In this document: positions 9,948 to 16,860 of the stretch, piece after piece
Layout: each line of letters begins with the position of its first letter
Numbering within the stretch: position 1 is the stretch's first letter
From: Enterococcus faecalis
GTDB lineage: Bacteria > Bacillota > Bacilli > Lactobacillales > Enterococcaceae
Reading direction: 5' to 3'
DNA length: 64,000 bases
Assembly: GCF_029024925.1 (NCBI RefSeq)
Contig: NZ_CP118962.1
Span: 1,086,001 to 1,150,000 of the forward strand
Notes under the pieces: generated by a model
The model's input: only the letters and a program-made list of their open reading frames with translations
What the model was told of the DNA's origin: nothing
The model's database searches: none
Made by a program: the position numbers and the translations under genes

Positions 9948-10055
9948 ATGGCATTAGTAATTTCAATGACGATTTTAGTAAGTTTATGGCTGATTCAATC
10001 GCAAAAACAAGCAGTTAAAGTTCCCGTGAAAATTGAAAGAAACCGAAACAATTAA
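9948..10055 (+). CDS. 35-residue single-pass membrane peptide
   Basis: MALVISMTILVSLWLIQSQK begins a 35-residue frame that continues with a basic tail ending KIERNRNN. ATG 9948 follows AGAAAGAGGGG by about seven bases, and a terminator follows the stop at once, so the unit looks genuine. The hydrophobic N-terminal half can span the membrane once. It lies 63 bp after the preceding membrane-protein gene and is probably cotranscribed with it. Function unknown. Confidence 0.6.
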   Translation: MALVISMTILVSLWLIQSQKQAVKVPVKIERNRNN

Positions 10056-10077
10056 GTGGTAAATATGCTGAAATAAA

Positions 10078-10114
10078 GAAAAACGAGCCTCTCATAAGAG
10101 TGGCTCGTTTTTTA
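10078..10114 (+). terminator. Rho-independent terminator
   Basis: AAAAACGAGCC and GGCTCGTTTTTT flank a 12-nt loop. It ends the unit of the 223- and 35-residue membrane proteins. Confidence 0.88.
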
Positions 10115-10150
10115 GAAGTAAAAGAAATGCAAGAAAATAAAAACTTTTTC

Positions 10151-10180
10151 TTGACGAACAAAATCAATATAGTGTAGACT
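10151..10180 (+). promoter_or_regulatory. Promoter of the leader-trpXYZ-type transcript
   Basis: -35 TTGACG (10151-10156) and -10 TAGACT (10175-10180, preceded by TG) with an 18-bp spacer. The leader-peptide start lies about 30 bases downstream. Confidence 0.55.
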
Positions 10181-10212
10181 ACCTTTAACAACATAACTAG
10201 GAGGGAAAATAC

Positions 10213-10272
10213 ATGACACAATTATCTAACGTAAAAGAAATGCACCAATCATGGCAAAACTGGCGTAGATAG
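10213..10272 (+). CDS. Trp-containing leader peptide
   Basis: A 19-residue frame, MTQLSNVKEMHQSWQNWRR, with a strong AGGAGGG site eight bases upstream. Two TGG codons (14 and 17) fall just before the stop, and overlapping hairpins start directly at the stop codon. Downstream lies a TrpX-type ABC transporter. This is the classic arrangement of ribosome-mediated attenuation: stalling at the Trp codons when charged tRNA-Trp is scarce would change which hairpins form. The peptide itself is probably only a sensor. Confidence 0.65.
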   Translation: MTQLSNVKEMHQSWQNWRR

Positions 10273-10335
10273 TTGTATGTATGATTCTTTCATAGATACA
10301 ACTTTAGAAGACTTATTCTAAAAAGTGTATCTATG
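10272..10335 (+). promoter_or_regulatory. Alternative pairing segments of a candidate Trp attenuator
   Basis: Segment 1 (10272-10283, GTTGTATGTATG) can pair with segment 2 (10291-10302, CATAGATACAAC) with one mismatch. The first ten bases of segment 2 pair perfectly with segment 3 (10326-10335, TGTATCTATG). Segment 2 also has seven bases complementary to the 3' arm of the terminator at 10362-10388. Segment 1 begins at the leader stop codon, so ribosome position would decide the pairing. Confidence 0.5.
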
Positions 10336-10361
10336 CTGGTTATATTCAAGAAGAAAAAACG

Positions 10362-10395
10362 ACCACATAGAGGACCCATCTATGTGGTTTTTGTT
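10362..10395 (+). terminator. Leader terminator (candidate attenuator)
   Basis: A perfect 10-bp stem, ACCACATAGA (10362-10371) and TCTATGTGGT (10379-10388), followed by TTTTGTTTTG. It lies between the leader peptide and the transporter genes. Confidence 0.7.
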
Positions 10396-10401
10396 TTGCA
10401 T

Positions 10402-10448
10402 AAAAACAACGACCACTCCTAAACACTTAGGATAAGTCGTTGTTTTTT
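10402..10448. terminator. Second terminator-like hairpin in the leader
   Basis: AAACAACGAC and GTCGTTGTTTTTTT enclose a smaller CCTAA/TTAGG stem. T runs exist in both directions. It may be a second transcription stop on the plus strand or end minus-strand transcription. Confidence 0.6.
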
Positions 10449-10680
10449 TGCTACGAATCACTACGATTGGCACGAAGTGACAGAGTAGATGATGAGTAGC
10501 ACAAGGTGAGCGAAGAGAACGTTGTCCCATTCGTAGAAAAAGTGCTCCTGCGATTCTCACCAAAGTTGCGATTCTCGTCGCAGTTAAATCCTGACATTTG
10601 TAAAAAAGTGTTCCTAGGATTTTGACTAAGCAGAGGATTACGAATCTCAGTTTCACTTTCAACGGAAGAAACGCCCTATA
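10449..10680. repeat. Non-coding block, possibly an intergenic repeat element
   Basis: About 230 bp between the leader terminators and the transporter gene without a plausible gene. Composition differs from its surroundings, with related short segments such as AGTGCTCCTGCGATTCTC, GTTGCGATTCTCGTCGCAGT and AGTGTTCCTAGGATTTTGACT. A long minus-strand frame (10318-10743) crosses it but has no ribosome-binding site and an unnatural composition. I suspect a dispersed intergenic repeat; copies elsewhere cannot be checked from this window. Confidence 0.35.
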
Positions 10681-10744
10681 GATAATGGTTTTATTATTAA
10701 AAAGAAAAAGTTGCCAAACAAAAGGGCAGTTAGGAGAATGCAAA

Positions 10745-11734
10745 ATGAAAAATAAACGTTTAACGTTTGTCGTGTCTTTATTAGCTATTTATTTAATTGG
10801 TGCTTTTTTTGTGAATCAAAAAGTGACAAATTCAAAGAAAGAAACAGTTACTGTAGGGGTTTTGCAGTTTGTCAGTCACCCCGCATTGGATGAAATTTAT
10901 AAAGGTGTTGAAGAAGGGTTAAAGGAAAATGGCTACGACAAAGGCAAAAACTTAGAAATTATTTTTCAAAATGGTCAAGCCGACCAGAGTAAGTTAGCAA
11001 TCATGAGTCAACAATTAGTACAAAAAAAGGCAGACGTTTTAATTGGTATCGCCACGCCAGCTGCGCAAGCGTTAGCCAACACTACCCAAGAAATCCCGAT
11101 CATTTTAGGCGCCATTACGGACCCTGTTAGTGCTGGATTGGTGAAAGACAATCAAAAGCCAGGCGGTAACATCACGGGTGTTAGTGATCAATCACCTTTG
11201 TCAGCCCAGATGGATTTACTAAAAGAATTGATACCAGCTGCCAAAAAAATAGGTATTCTCTATGCTTCCTCAGAAGAAAACTCTCGATACCAAGTAGCTG
11301 AAGCGCAGAAAGCAGCTGAAGCCAAAGGATTGACAGTGAAAACATATGCTGTGCCATCAAGTAATGAAATAGCACAAACGGTTCAAGTGATGACTAAGGA
11401 AACAGATGTGATTTATATACCAACTGATAATACGATTGCTAATGCTATGCAAACGGTAGTCGGAGAAGCAAATCGAACCAAGACGCCGATTATTCCTTCG
11501 GTGGATACAATGGTAGAACAAGGCGGTTTAGCAACTGTTGGGATTAATCAACATGCGTTGGGGGTACAAGCCGGCAAAATGGCAGCAGAGGTTCTGTCTG
11601 GGAAAAGTCAACCAGCAACTACACCCATTTATACCTTTAATACAGGCGACACAATTATCAATGAAAAACAAGCTCAAAAGTTAGGGATTACGATTCCCGC
11701 AGAGTTAGCAAAAAAATCGAAATTGATTAACTAA
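10745..11734 (+). CDS. trpX: ABC transporter substrate-binding protein, TrpX type
   Basis: A 329-residue extracytoplasmic solute receptor of the TrpX/COG2984 family. Typical segments are VGVLQFVSHPALDEIYKGV, ADVLIGIATPAAQALAN, IPIILGAITDPVSAGLV and a late TVGINQHALGVQAGKMAAEVL. The N terminus has a hydrophobic segment (about 5-25) without a lipobox Cys, so it would be held by an uncleaved signal anchor and not by a lipid. Relatives in streptococci are tied to tryptophan uptake, and the Trp-codon leader here agrees. ATG 10745 is preceded by TAGGAGAA. It is the first gene of a three-gene transporter operon. The symbol is by analogy. Confidence 0.85.
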   Translation: MKNKRLTFVVSLLAIYLIGAFFVNQKVTNSKKETVTVGVLQFVSHPALDEIYKGVEEGLKENGYDKGKNLEIIFQNGQADQSKLAIMSQQLVQKKADVLIGIATPAAQALANTTQEIPIILGAITDPVSAGLVKDNQKPGGNITGVSDQSPLSAQMDLLKELIPAAKKIGILYASSEENSRYQVAEAQKAAEAKGLTVKTYAVPSSNEIAQTVQVMTKETDVIYIPTDNTIANAMQTVVGEANRTKTPIIPSVDTMVEQGGLATVGINQHALGVQAGKMAAEVLSGKSQPATTPIYTFNTGDTIINEKQAQKLGITIPAELAKKSKLIN

Positions 11735-11758
11735 TTATCAAAGAAAGTAGGAGAAGCG

Positions 11759-12646
11759 ATGATTGTTTCAGCAATTGGACAAGGAATGTTATGGGCCTTG
11801 TTAGGACTAGGTATTTTTATGACTTATCGTATTTTAAATTTTCCAGATATGACCACAGAAGGTTCATTTCCGTTAGGAGGGGCGGTTTGTGTAACTGCCA
11901 TTACAACAGGGGTTTCACCATTTGTAGCGACTCTTTTAGGGGTCGGAGCAGGAATGCTTGCCGGTTTAGTGACTGGTTTACTATTTACAAAAGGAAAAAT
12001 TCCAATTATTTTAGCAGGAATTTTAGTGATGTCTGGTTTAAATTCCGTGATTTTATTTGTGATGAAATCGCCAAATAAGTCTTTATTAAACCAACCGAAG
12101 ATTCAAGATGTTTTTCAAAAAATGGCCTTACCAGATTATTATGATACTATTTTTTTAGGGATTAGTGTTTTGGCTGTGGTAATGATTTTACTGTTATTTT
12201 TCTTTAACACTAGTTTAGGACAAGCCTATATTGCGACAGGTGACAATGAAGAAATGGCTCGCTCGATTGGCATTCAAACGGATCGCATGAAAATTTTAGG
12301 ATTGGTTTTATCGAATGGCTTGATTGGCTTATCTGGCGCTTTGATTGCTCAAAATGATGGATATGCGGATGTAAGTAAAGGAACCGGTGTCATTGTGATT
12401 GGCTTAGCTTCACTCATTATTGGTGAAGTACTGTTTGGAGAATTAACGTTTGGTGAACGGTTGATGGCGATTGTTGTAGGGAGTATTATTTATCAACTAT
12501 TGATTTTATTAGTGATTAAATTAGGCTTTGATACGACATATTTGAAAATCTTCTCAGCAGTGATTTTAGCAATCTGTTTAATGATCCCACAATTGAAAAA
12601 AGCATTACGACTACATGGCTTTTCTGATAAGGGGGAAACGAAATGA
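11759..12646 (+). CDS. trpY: ABC transporter permease, TrpY type
   Basis: A 295-residue permease of the branched-chain/ribose-type (BPD_transp_2) family with about eight to nine membrane segments. The segment NFPDMTTEGSFPLGGAV near residue 28 is characteristic of the COG4120 permeases that accompany TrpX-type receptors, and YIATGDNEEMARSIGI resembles the cytoplasmic coupling loop. It starts 24 bp after the receptor gene with a GTAGGAGAAG site and overlaps the ATPase gene by 4 bp (ATGA), so translation of the two is coupled. Confidence 0.88.
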   Translation: MIVSAIGQGMLWALLGLGIFMTYRILNFPDMTTEGSFPLGGAVCVTAITTGVSPFVATLLGVGAGMLAGLVTGLLFTKGKIPIILAGILVMSGLNSVILFVMKSPNKSLLNQPKIQDVFQKMALPDYYDTIFLGISVLAVVMILLLFFFNTSLGQAYIATGDNEEMARSIGIQTDRMKILGLVLSNGLIGLSGALIAQNDGYADVSKGTGVIVIGLASLIIGEVLFGELTFGERLMAIVVGSIIYQLLILLVIKLGFDTTYLKIFSAVILAICLMIPQLKKALRLHGFSDKGETK

Positions 12647-13410
12647 AACCAGTTGTTGAATTAAAAAATGCGACAAAAATCATTGATAATGGGATGAATG
12701 AAAAAAAAGTGATTTTGGATCATGTGAACTTAGCCATTTATCCTGGAGACTTCATTACTGTTTTAGGTGGAAATGGCGCAGGCAAGAGTACGCTATTCAA
12801 TAGTTTAGCAGGAACTTTGACACTAACAGAAGGACAATTTTTAATTGAAGGAGTCAATCGCACCAATCTTTCTGAAGTCAAACGGGCCAAATCTCTAGCG
12901 CGTGTTTTTCAAGATCCTAAAATGGGGACAGCACCAAGAATGACTGTGGCAGAAAATTTATTGCTTGCCATGAAACGCGGACAAAAACGTCCCTTAACAT
13001 TACGGAAGATAAATGAGCAACGCGCCTTGTTTACAAAAATCTGCCAAGAAGTTGGCAATGGCTTGGAAAATCATCTGGATACACCGACAGGTAACCTTTC
13101 TGGCGGTCAACGCCAAGCCTTAAGTTTATTAATGGCCACTATCACAAAACCAGAATTATTACTTTTAGATGAACATACTGCTGCCTTAGATCCCAAAACA
13201 TCCAAGCAGTTGATGCACTTAACGGAACAACGGATTGAAGAAGGGAACTTAACTTGTTTAATGATTACCCATCGAATGGAAGATGCTTTACGATATGGCA
13301 ATCGTTTAATTGTTTTACAAAAAGGTAAAATTGTTCAAGATTTAAACGCTGCTGAAAAAGCACAATTAACGCTACAAGATTTGTTGCTGTTCTTTGAAGA
13401 AGTAGAGTAA
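12643..13410 (+). CDS. trpZ: ABC transporter ATP-binding protein, TrpZ type
   Basis: A 255-residue nucleotide-binding subunit. Walker A is GGNGAGKSTL (about 43-52), the signature is LSGGQRQ (about 149-155), and Walker B is LLLLDEHTAAL, with DEHT in place of the common DEPT, a variant usual in this COG1101 group. A His of the switch follows in ITHRMEDALRYGN. It forms the cytoplasmic engine for the preceding permease and receptor. The start overlaps the permease stop. A terminator follows. Confidence 0.9.
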   Translation: MKPVVELKNATKIIDNGMNEKKVILDHVNLAIYPGDFITVLGGNGAGKSTLFNSLAGTLTLTEGQFLIEGVNRTNLSEVKRAKSLARVFQDPKMGTAPRMTVAENLLLAMKRGQKRPLTLRKINEQRALFTKICQEVGNGLENHLDTPTGNLSGGQRQALSLLMATITKPELLLLDEHTAALDPKTSKQLMHLTEQRIEEGNLTCLMITHRMEDALRYGNRLIVLQKGKIVQDLNAAEKAQLTLQDLLLFFEEVE

Positions 13411-13445
13411 AAAAACAAGCTCAGAAAATGAGCTTGTTTTTTTAT
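13410..13445. terminator. Bidirectional terminator
   Basis: AAAACAAGCTCA and TGAGCTTGTTTT with flanking A and T runs, between the transporter operon and the convergent ThrE-type genes. Confidence 0.9.
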
Positions 13446-13903
13446 TTTTTGACCAATCGGAAGAGTCGCTTTGGGAAAAAACGTTTGACAATTCGTTCCA
13501 GTAGCGATGTCACCATAAAGCCCGCTGCGATAGCTGCAGCAGTAAAGACAACTTTTAAAATCAACTGCAAACCGTCATCAATATTTCCTAACAAAATGCT
13601 CCGAACTGCTTGATAGGCAGGGCCTCCTGGCACTAAAGGAACCAAACTCGGAATATAAAAAATAATCATCGGCATTTTTTTGTAACGGGAAAAAAAGATA
13701 CTAGCGATTCCTAACCCGACCGTTCCTAAAAAGTTTGCAAAGGTTTGACTAGCATCAAAAGTTTGCGTTAAGAGATAATAAATCATCCAGCCTGTCATGC
13801 CAGTAATGCCACAAGCCACCAGTGCTTTACGAGGAATGTTCGTAATAATACCAAACGTCACAGTCGCTAAAAAACTAAAGAGAAGATGAAAAATTAGTTC
13901 CAT
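13442..13903 (-). CDS. Threonine/serine exporter, ThrE_2 (DUF3815) half
   Basis: A 153-residue membrane protein with about four to five hydrophobic segments and the conserved PRKALVACGITGMTGWMIYYL and PSLVPLVPGGPAY blocks of the C-terminal half of ThrE. In Corynebacterium ThrE is one long protein; in many Firmicutes, as here, it is two genes. It lies 11 bp downstream of the other half, on the same strand. Export of threonine/serine or related solutes is inferred from the family only. Confidence 0.88.
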   Translation of the reverse strand: MELIFHLLFSFLATVTFGIITNIPRKALVACGITGMTGWMIYYLLTQTFDASQTFANFLGTVGLGIASIFFSRYKKMPMIIFYIPSLVPLVPGGPAYQAVRSILLGNIDDGLQLILKVVFTAAAIAAGFMVTSLLERIVKRFFPKRLFRLVKK

Positions 13904-13914
13904 TTGAACACTCC

Positions 13915-14673
13915 TTACATAAATAATTTAAAAATCAAGGCAATTCCCAGGCCAACAGACCCAGCAATAAAAATAGCTTCTGTCCCTCGCGCCGTCCCGC
14001 TGATGAGGTGGCCCGCTAAAATGTCGCGAAAAGAGTTCGTAATCGCCACACCTGGAACTAACGGCATTACCGCACCAATAATAATATTATCGATGTTGAC
14101 CGCTAAGTGAAAATGCACAGCCAAATAGGCCAACAAACCAATGACAAAAGCGGCTGCGAATGAATCGAGGTAAGGAACTTGGAATAACTTTTGGGTAAAA
14201 AGATAACTGGCATACCCAATCACGCCAACAAAAAAAGTTGCAATAAAATCTTGCCAAGTGCCACCAAAAATGTACATTAACGTACAACTAACAATCCCGG
14301 CTGCTAACAAGCGTAACGAAATTGAAAAAGTGGGGGTATCTGTTTCTAATAGAGTTAAGCGCTGATAAAGCTCTGGCAAAGTAATCTCCTTTTGCGCAAA
14401 TTCTCTTGATAATTGATTGACAAGGCTAACTTTTTCCAAATTAATCGAGCGCTGGGGGATGTTTTCTAATTGCGTATAATTACTGGAACGAAAGCCCACG
14501 AAAATCCCTGTAGCCGTCGTGTAACAAACGCTCTCTGGCTCGCCAGCATTTGTAGCAATCCGAGTAATTGTATCTTCGGTTCTATATACTTCAGATCCGC
14601 TTTCCAGCATAATTTTTCCAGCTAAAATGCATGTATCAATAATTAATTGTTTTCTTTTTTCGCTATTAACCAA
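13915..14673 (-). CDS. Threonine/serine exporter, ThrE (DUF1212) half
   Basis: About 252 residues. The cytoplasmic N-terminal part (about 1-110) has the DUF1212 pattern LESGSEVYRTEDTITRIA and TGIFVGF. Five or so membrane segments follow, including NIIIGAVMPLVPGVAITNSF with the proline-rich loop typical of the family. An AAAGGAG at 14682-14688 is correctly spaced for TTG 14673 but lies inside the frame if ATG 14691 is used. I prefer TTG 14673, while ATG 14691 remains possible. It forms an operon with the 153-residue half. Confidence 0.88.
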   Translation of the reverse strand: MVNSEKRKQLIIDTCILAGKIMLESGSEVYRTEDTITRIATNAGEPESVCYTTATGIFVGFRSSNYTQLENIPQRSINLEKVSLVNQLSREFAQKEITLPELYQRLTLLETDTPTFSISLRLLAAGIVSCTLMYIFGGTWQDFIATFFVGVIGYASYLFTQKLFQVPYLDSFAAAFVIGLLAYLAVHFHLAVNIDNIIIGAVMPLVPGVAITNSFRDILAGHLISGTARGTEAIFIAGSVGLGIALIFKLFM

Positions 14674-14922
14674 AGGAATGGCTCCTTTCATTTCGAGTTC
14701 ACTTTTAGTGTATCATTTTTTTTAAGAACTGTACGCAATTTAAAATAGAGATAGAAAAAAAGTGTGATTTTTTACAAAAATGAAACGAATCTTAAGAATA
14801 AATGAAAACAAATAAGGAATTAGTAAAAATTATGGGTTAGTTGTAAGAATCTAGGATCTTTCCTTGCATTTTAGTAGGAAACATCCTATCCTAAACATAG
14901 AAAAACAAAGGGGTCAATAAAA

Positions 14923-15129
14923 ATGGACAACCAATGGTTACTCTACGGAATTAGCAGTGTTGTATTAATTATTTTAATCAGAAGAACAATCCTATCAGGA
15001 AACATCGTATTAAGTTGTTTGTTGGGAGCGATTTTGCTGATTCAAGTAGTGGGAGTAGCTCTCTGTGCACAGCAGAAAAAGAAAAATGAACATACAAAAG
15101 AACTACCTTCTTCTAAAGTACATCAATAG
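14923..15129 (+). CDS. Small two-pass membrane protein
   Basis: A 68-residue protein with two hydrophobic segments (about 5-22 and 28-50) and a lysine-rich cytoplasmic-type tail (QQKKKNEHTKELPSSKVHQ). ATG 14923 follows AAAGGGG by nine bases. The 3' end of the gene forms the 5' arm of a terminator. Not recognised. The upstream 230 bp hold no gene. Confidence 0.7.
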   Translation: MDNQWLLYGISSVVLIILIRRTILSGNIVLSCLLGAILLIQVVGVALCAQQKKKNEHTKELPSSKVHQ

Positions 15130-15145
15130 AAGAAGGTAGTTTTCT
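15101..15145. terminator. Bidirectional terminator overlapping the 68-residue ORF
   Basis: AACTACCTTCTTCT (15101-15114) pairs with AGAAGAAGGTAGTT (15128-15141). A T-rich run follows on the plus strand. It also serves the convergent HAD gene. Confidence 0.85.
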
Positions 15146-15146
15146 C

Positions 15147-15926
15147 TTATAGTAAATCAAATTTTTTCAAGCCATTAACAATGCCATTCTCAGTATTTTT
15201 AGTTGAAATAAAGGTGGCTTTTTCTTTTAGTTCTTCTCGCGCATTACCCATGGCAATTCCATAATCACAGGCCTCAAACAGCGCCAAATCATTGATGCCA
15301 TCACCAAAGGCATAAGTGGGAATGCCGTTTAATCCCAAGGTGTTAAAAAGATTTTTGACACCAGAGCCTTTAGAGACCCCTTTACGAACAATATCAATTG
15401 AAAAAGGACCATTGCGATAAAAGGTCAATTCAGGAAACCGCTCATAGTAATATTCATCATCATCGCCATGTTGACTTAAGACCAACATCATGTTGACGGC
15501 ATCATTCTCATAACCTGTGGGATCAATTTCTGGAACAGCTGAATGAATATAATCATAGGCTTGTTTCACTGTGCCAGTATGCCCTGTACAAAAAATACGG
15601 CGCTCATTGTAAAAAGCCAATTCATGACCACGCTGTTTGACATGTTCATGCAGTAAAACACATTCCTCTGTTGTAAATTCATCTGAATAAATCGTTTTTC
15701 CTTCATAATGAATAAATTGCCCGTTCATTACAATCGCAGAATCAATGCCACTGGCTTTCATGATTGGCTGAATCTCACACAAGGTCCGACCTGTCGCAAT
15801 TAAAGGTAAAATTTGATTGTCTTTCAAGGCCGCCACTGCTGCGGTAATCTCAGGAGTTATTTGCGATGTTCCATCTAACAAAGTTCCATCTAAATCAAAA
15901 AAAGTAATAGCTTTCATTTTATCCAT
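15147..15926 (-). CDS. Cof-type HAD-IIB phosphatase
   Basis: A 259-residue haloacid dehalogenase-superfamily hydrolase. Motif I is FFDLDGTLLDG (Asp nucleophile about 11), motif II is LIATGRT, and motifs III/IV appear as KGVSKGSGVKNL and AFGDGINDLALFEACDYGIAMGNA. The central C2-type cap is of the Cof subclass. These enzymes dephosphorylate sugar phosphates, nucleotides or FMN-like substrates; the actual substrate is not predictable. It is a single gene facing the 68-residue membrane protein. Confidence 0.92.
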   Translation of the reverse strand: MDKMKAITFFDLDGTLLDGTSQITPEITAAVAALKDNQILPLIATGRTLCEIQPIMKASGIDSAIVMNGQFIHYEGKTIYSDEFTTEECVLLHEHVKQRGHELAFYNERRIFCTGHTGTVKQAYDYIHSAVPEIDPTGYENDAVNMMLVLSQHGDDDEYYYERFPELTFYRNGPFSIDIVRKGVSKGSGVKNLFNTLGLNGIPTYAFGDGINDLALFEACDYGIAMGNAREELKEKATFISTKNTENGIVNGLKKFDLL

Positions 15927-16068
15927 ACCCTAACATCCTCTCTACGCTTGTTATTTTAACAAACTTTTCTGAAAAGACAATGGGTTCCTTTCGTTTTCTT
16001 TAAAAGAGCAGGAAAAAAAGTGATTTTTGATGGTTCTGTAAAGGATTTTTGAAGAAATATAGAATCGG

Positions 16069-16097
16069 TTGGTACAAATTCAATTTTAGAGTATACT
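16069..16097 (+). promoter_or_regulatory. Promoter of the two-component operon
   Basis: -35-like TTGGTA (16069-16074), a 17-bp spacer and -10 TATACT (16092-16097), 44 bases upstream of the regulator start. Confidence 0.55.
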
Positions 16098-16140
16098 ACA
16101 ATAGAGCAGTTTTATGAAAAGTGAATAAGGAGTGAATGAA

Positions 16141-16860
16141 ATGAATATATTAATGATTGAAGACAATGAATCCGTCTCAGAAATGATGCAAATGTTTTTC
16201 TTAAATGAAGGGTGGGAAGCTACCTTTAAAGATGATGGCAAAGAAGGATTGGCAACTTTTCTTGCTTCGCCAGAAAAATGGGACATGATTACGTTAGATT
16301 TAAACTTACCTAGTATGGATGGGATGGCTGTTTGTCGTGAAATTCGCAAAGTTTCAGCCAATGTTCCCATTATTATGTTGACCGCTCGTGATTCTGAAAG
16401 TGACCAAGTAATTGGCCTTGAAATGGGTGCGGATGATTATGTGACAAAACCATTTAGTCCATTAACTTTGATTGCACGGATGAAAGCTCTACATCGTCGT
16501 GCCGAGGTGGCAGAGGCTGCGCATGATACGTCTGAGAATACAGATGAAACGTTTGATGTGATTACGGATCATTTTAAAATGAATACGAAAACACGAGAAA
16601 CATATTTAGATAATCAATTAATTGAAGGCTTAACACCTAAAGAATTTGATTTGCTATACACTTTAGCAAAAAAACCACGCCAAGTCTTTTCACGCGAACA
16701 ACTACTAGAATTGGTTTGGGACTATCAATACTTTGGCGATGAACGGACAGTTGATGCCCATATCAAAAAATTACGACAAAAAATTGAAAAAGTGGGTCCT
16801 CAAGTCATCCAAACGGTTTGGGGCGTAGGGTATAAATTCGACGATTCAGGTGTTGCTTAA
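16141..16860 (+). CDS. OmpR-family response regulator
   Basis: A 239-residue two-component regulator. The receiver domain has the acidic pair in MIEDNE, the phospho-acceptor Asp53 (TLDLNLPSMDG), the switch residue in MLTARDSE and Lys in YVTKPFSP. A winged-helix C domain (about 135-235) contains LTPKEFDLLYTLAKKP and RTVDAHIKKLRQK. AAGGAG at 16127-16132 is spaced eight bases from ATG 16141, which excludes the upstream GTG. It is followed by its kinase with a 1-bp TAATG overlap. The target genes cannot be read from sequence. Confidence 0.95.
   Translation: MNILMIEDNESVSEMMQMFFLNEGWEATFKDDGKEGLATFLASPEKWDMITLDLNLPSMDGMAVCREIRKVSANVPIIMLTARDSESDQVIGLEMGADDYVTKPFSPLTLIARMKALHRRAEVAEAAHDTSENTDETFDVITDHFKMNTKTRETYLDNQLIEGLTPKEFDLLYTLAKKPRQVFSREQLLELVWDYQYFGDERTVDAHIKKLRQKIEKVGPQVIQTVWGVGYKFDDSGVA

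Noticed and set aside
10272-10448. T-box riboswitch for tRNA-Trp before trpX
   Set aside because: The conserved T-box sequence (AGGGTGGNACCGCG) and specifier-loop layout are not present; a leader peptide with hairpins fits better.
10318-10743. 141-codon frame on the minus strand across the trpX leader
   Set aside because: No ribosome-binding site, unnatural composition, and it covers two terminators and the non-coding block; regarded as spurious.
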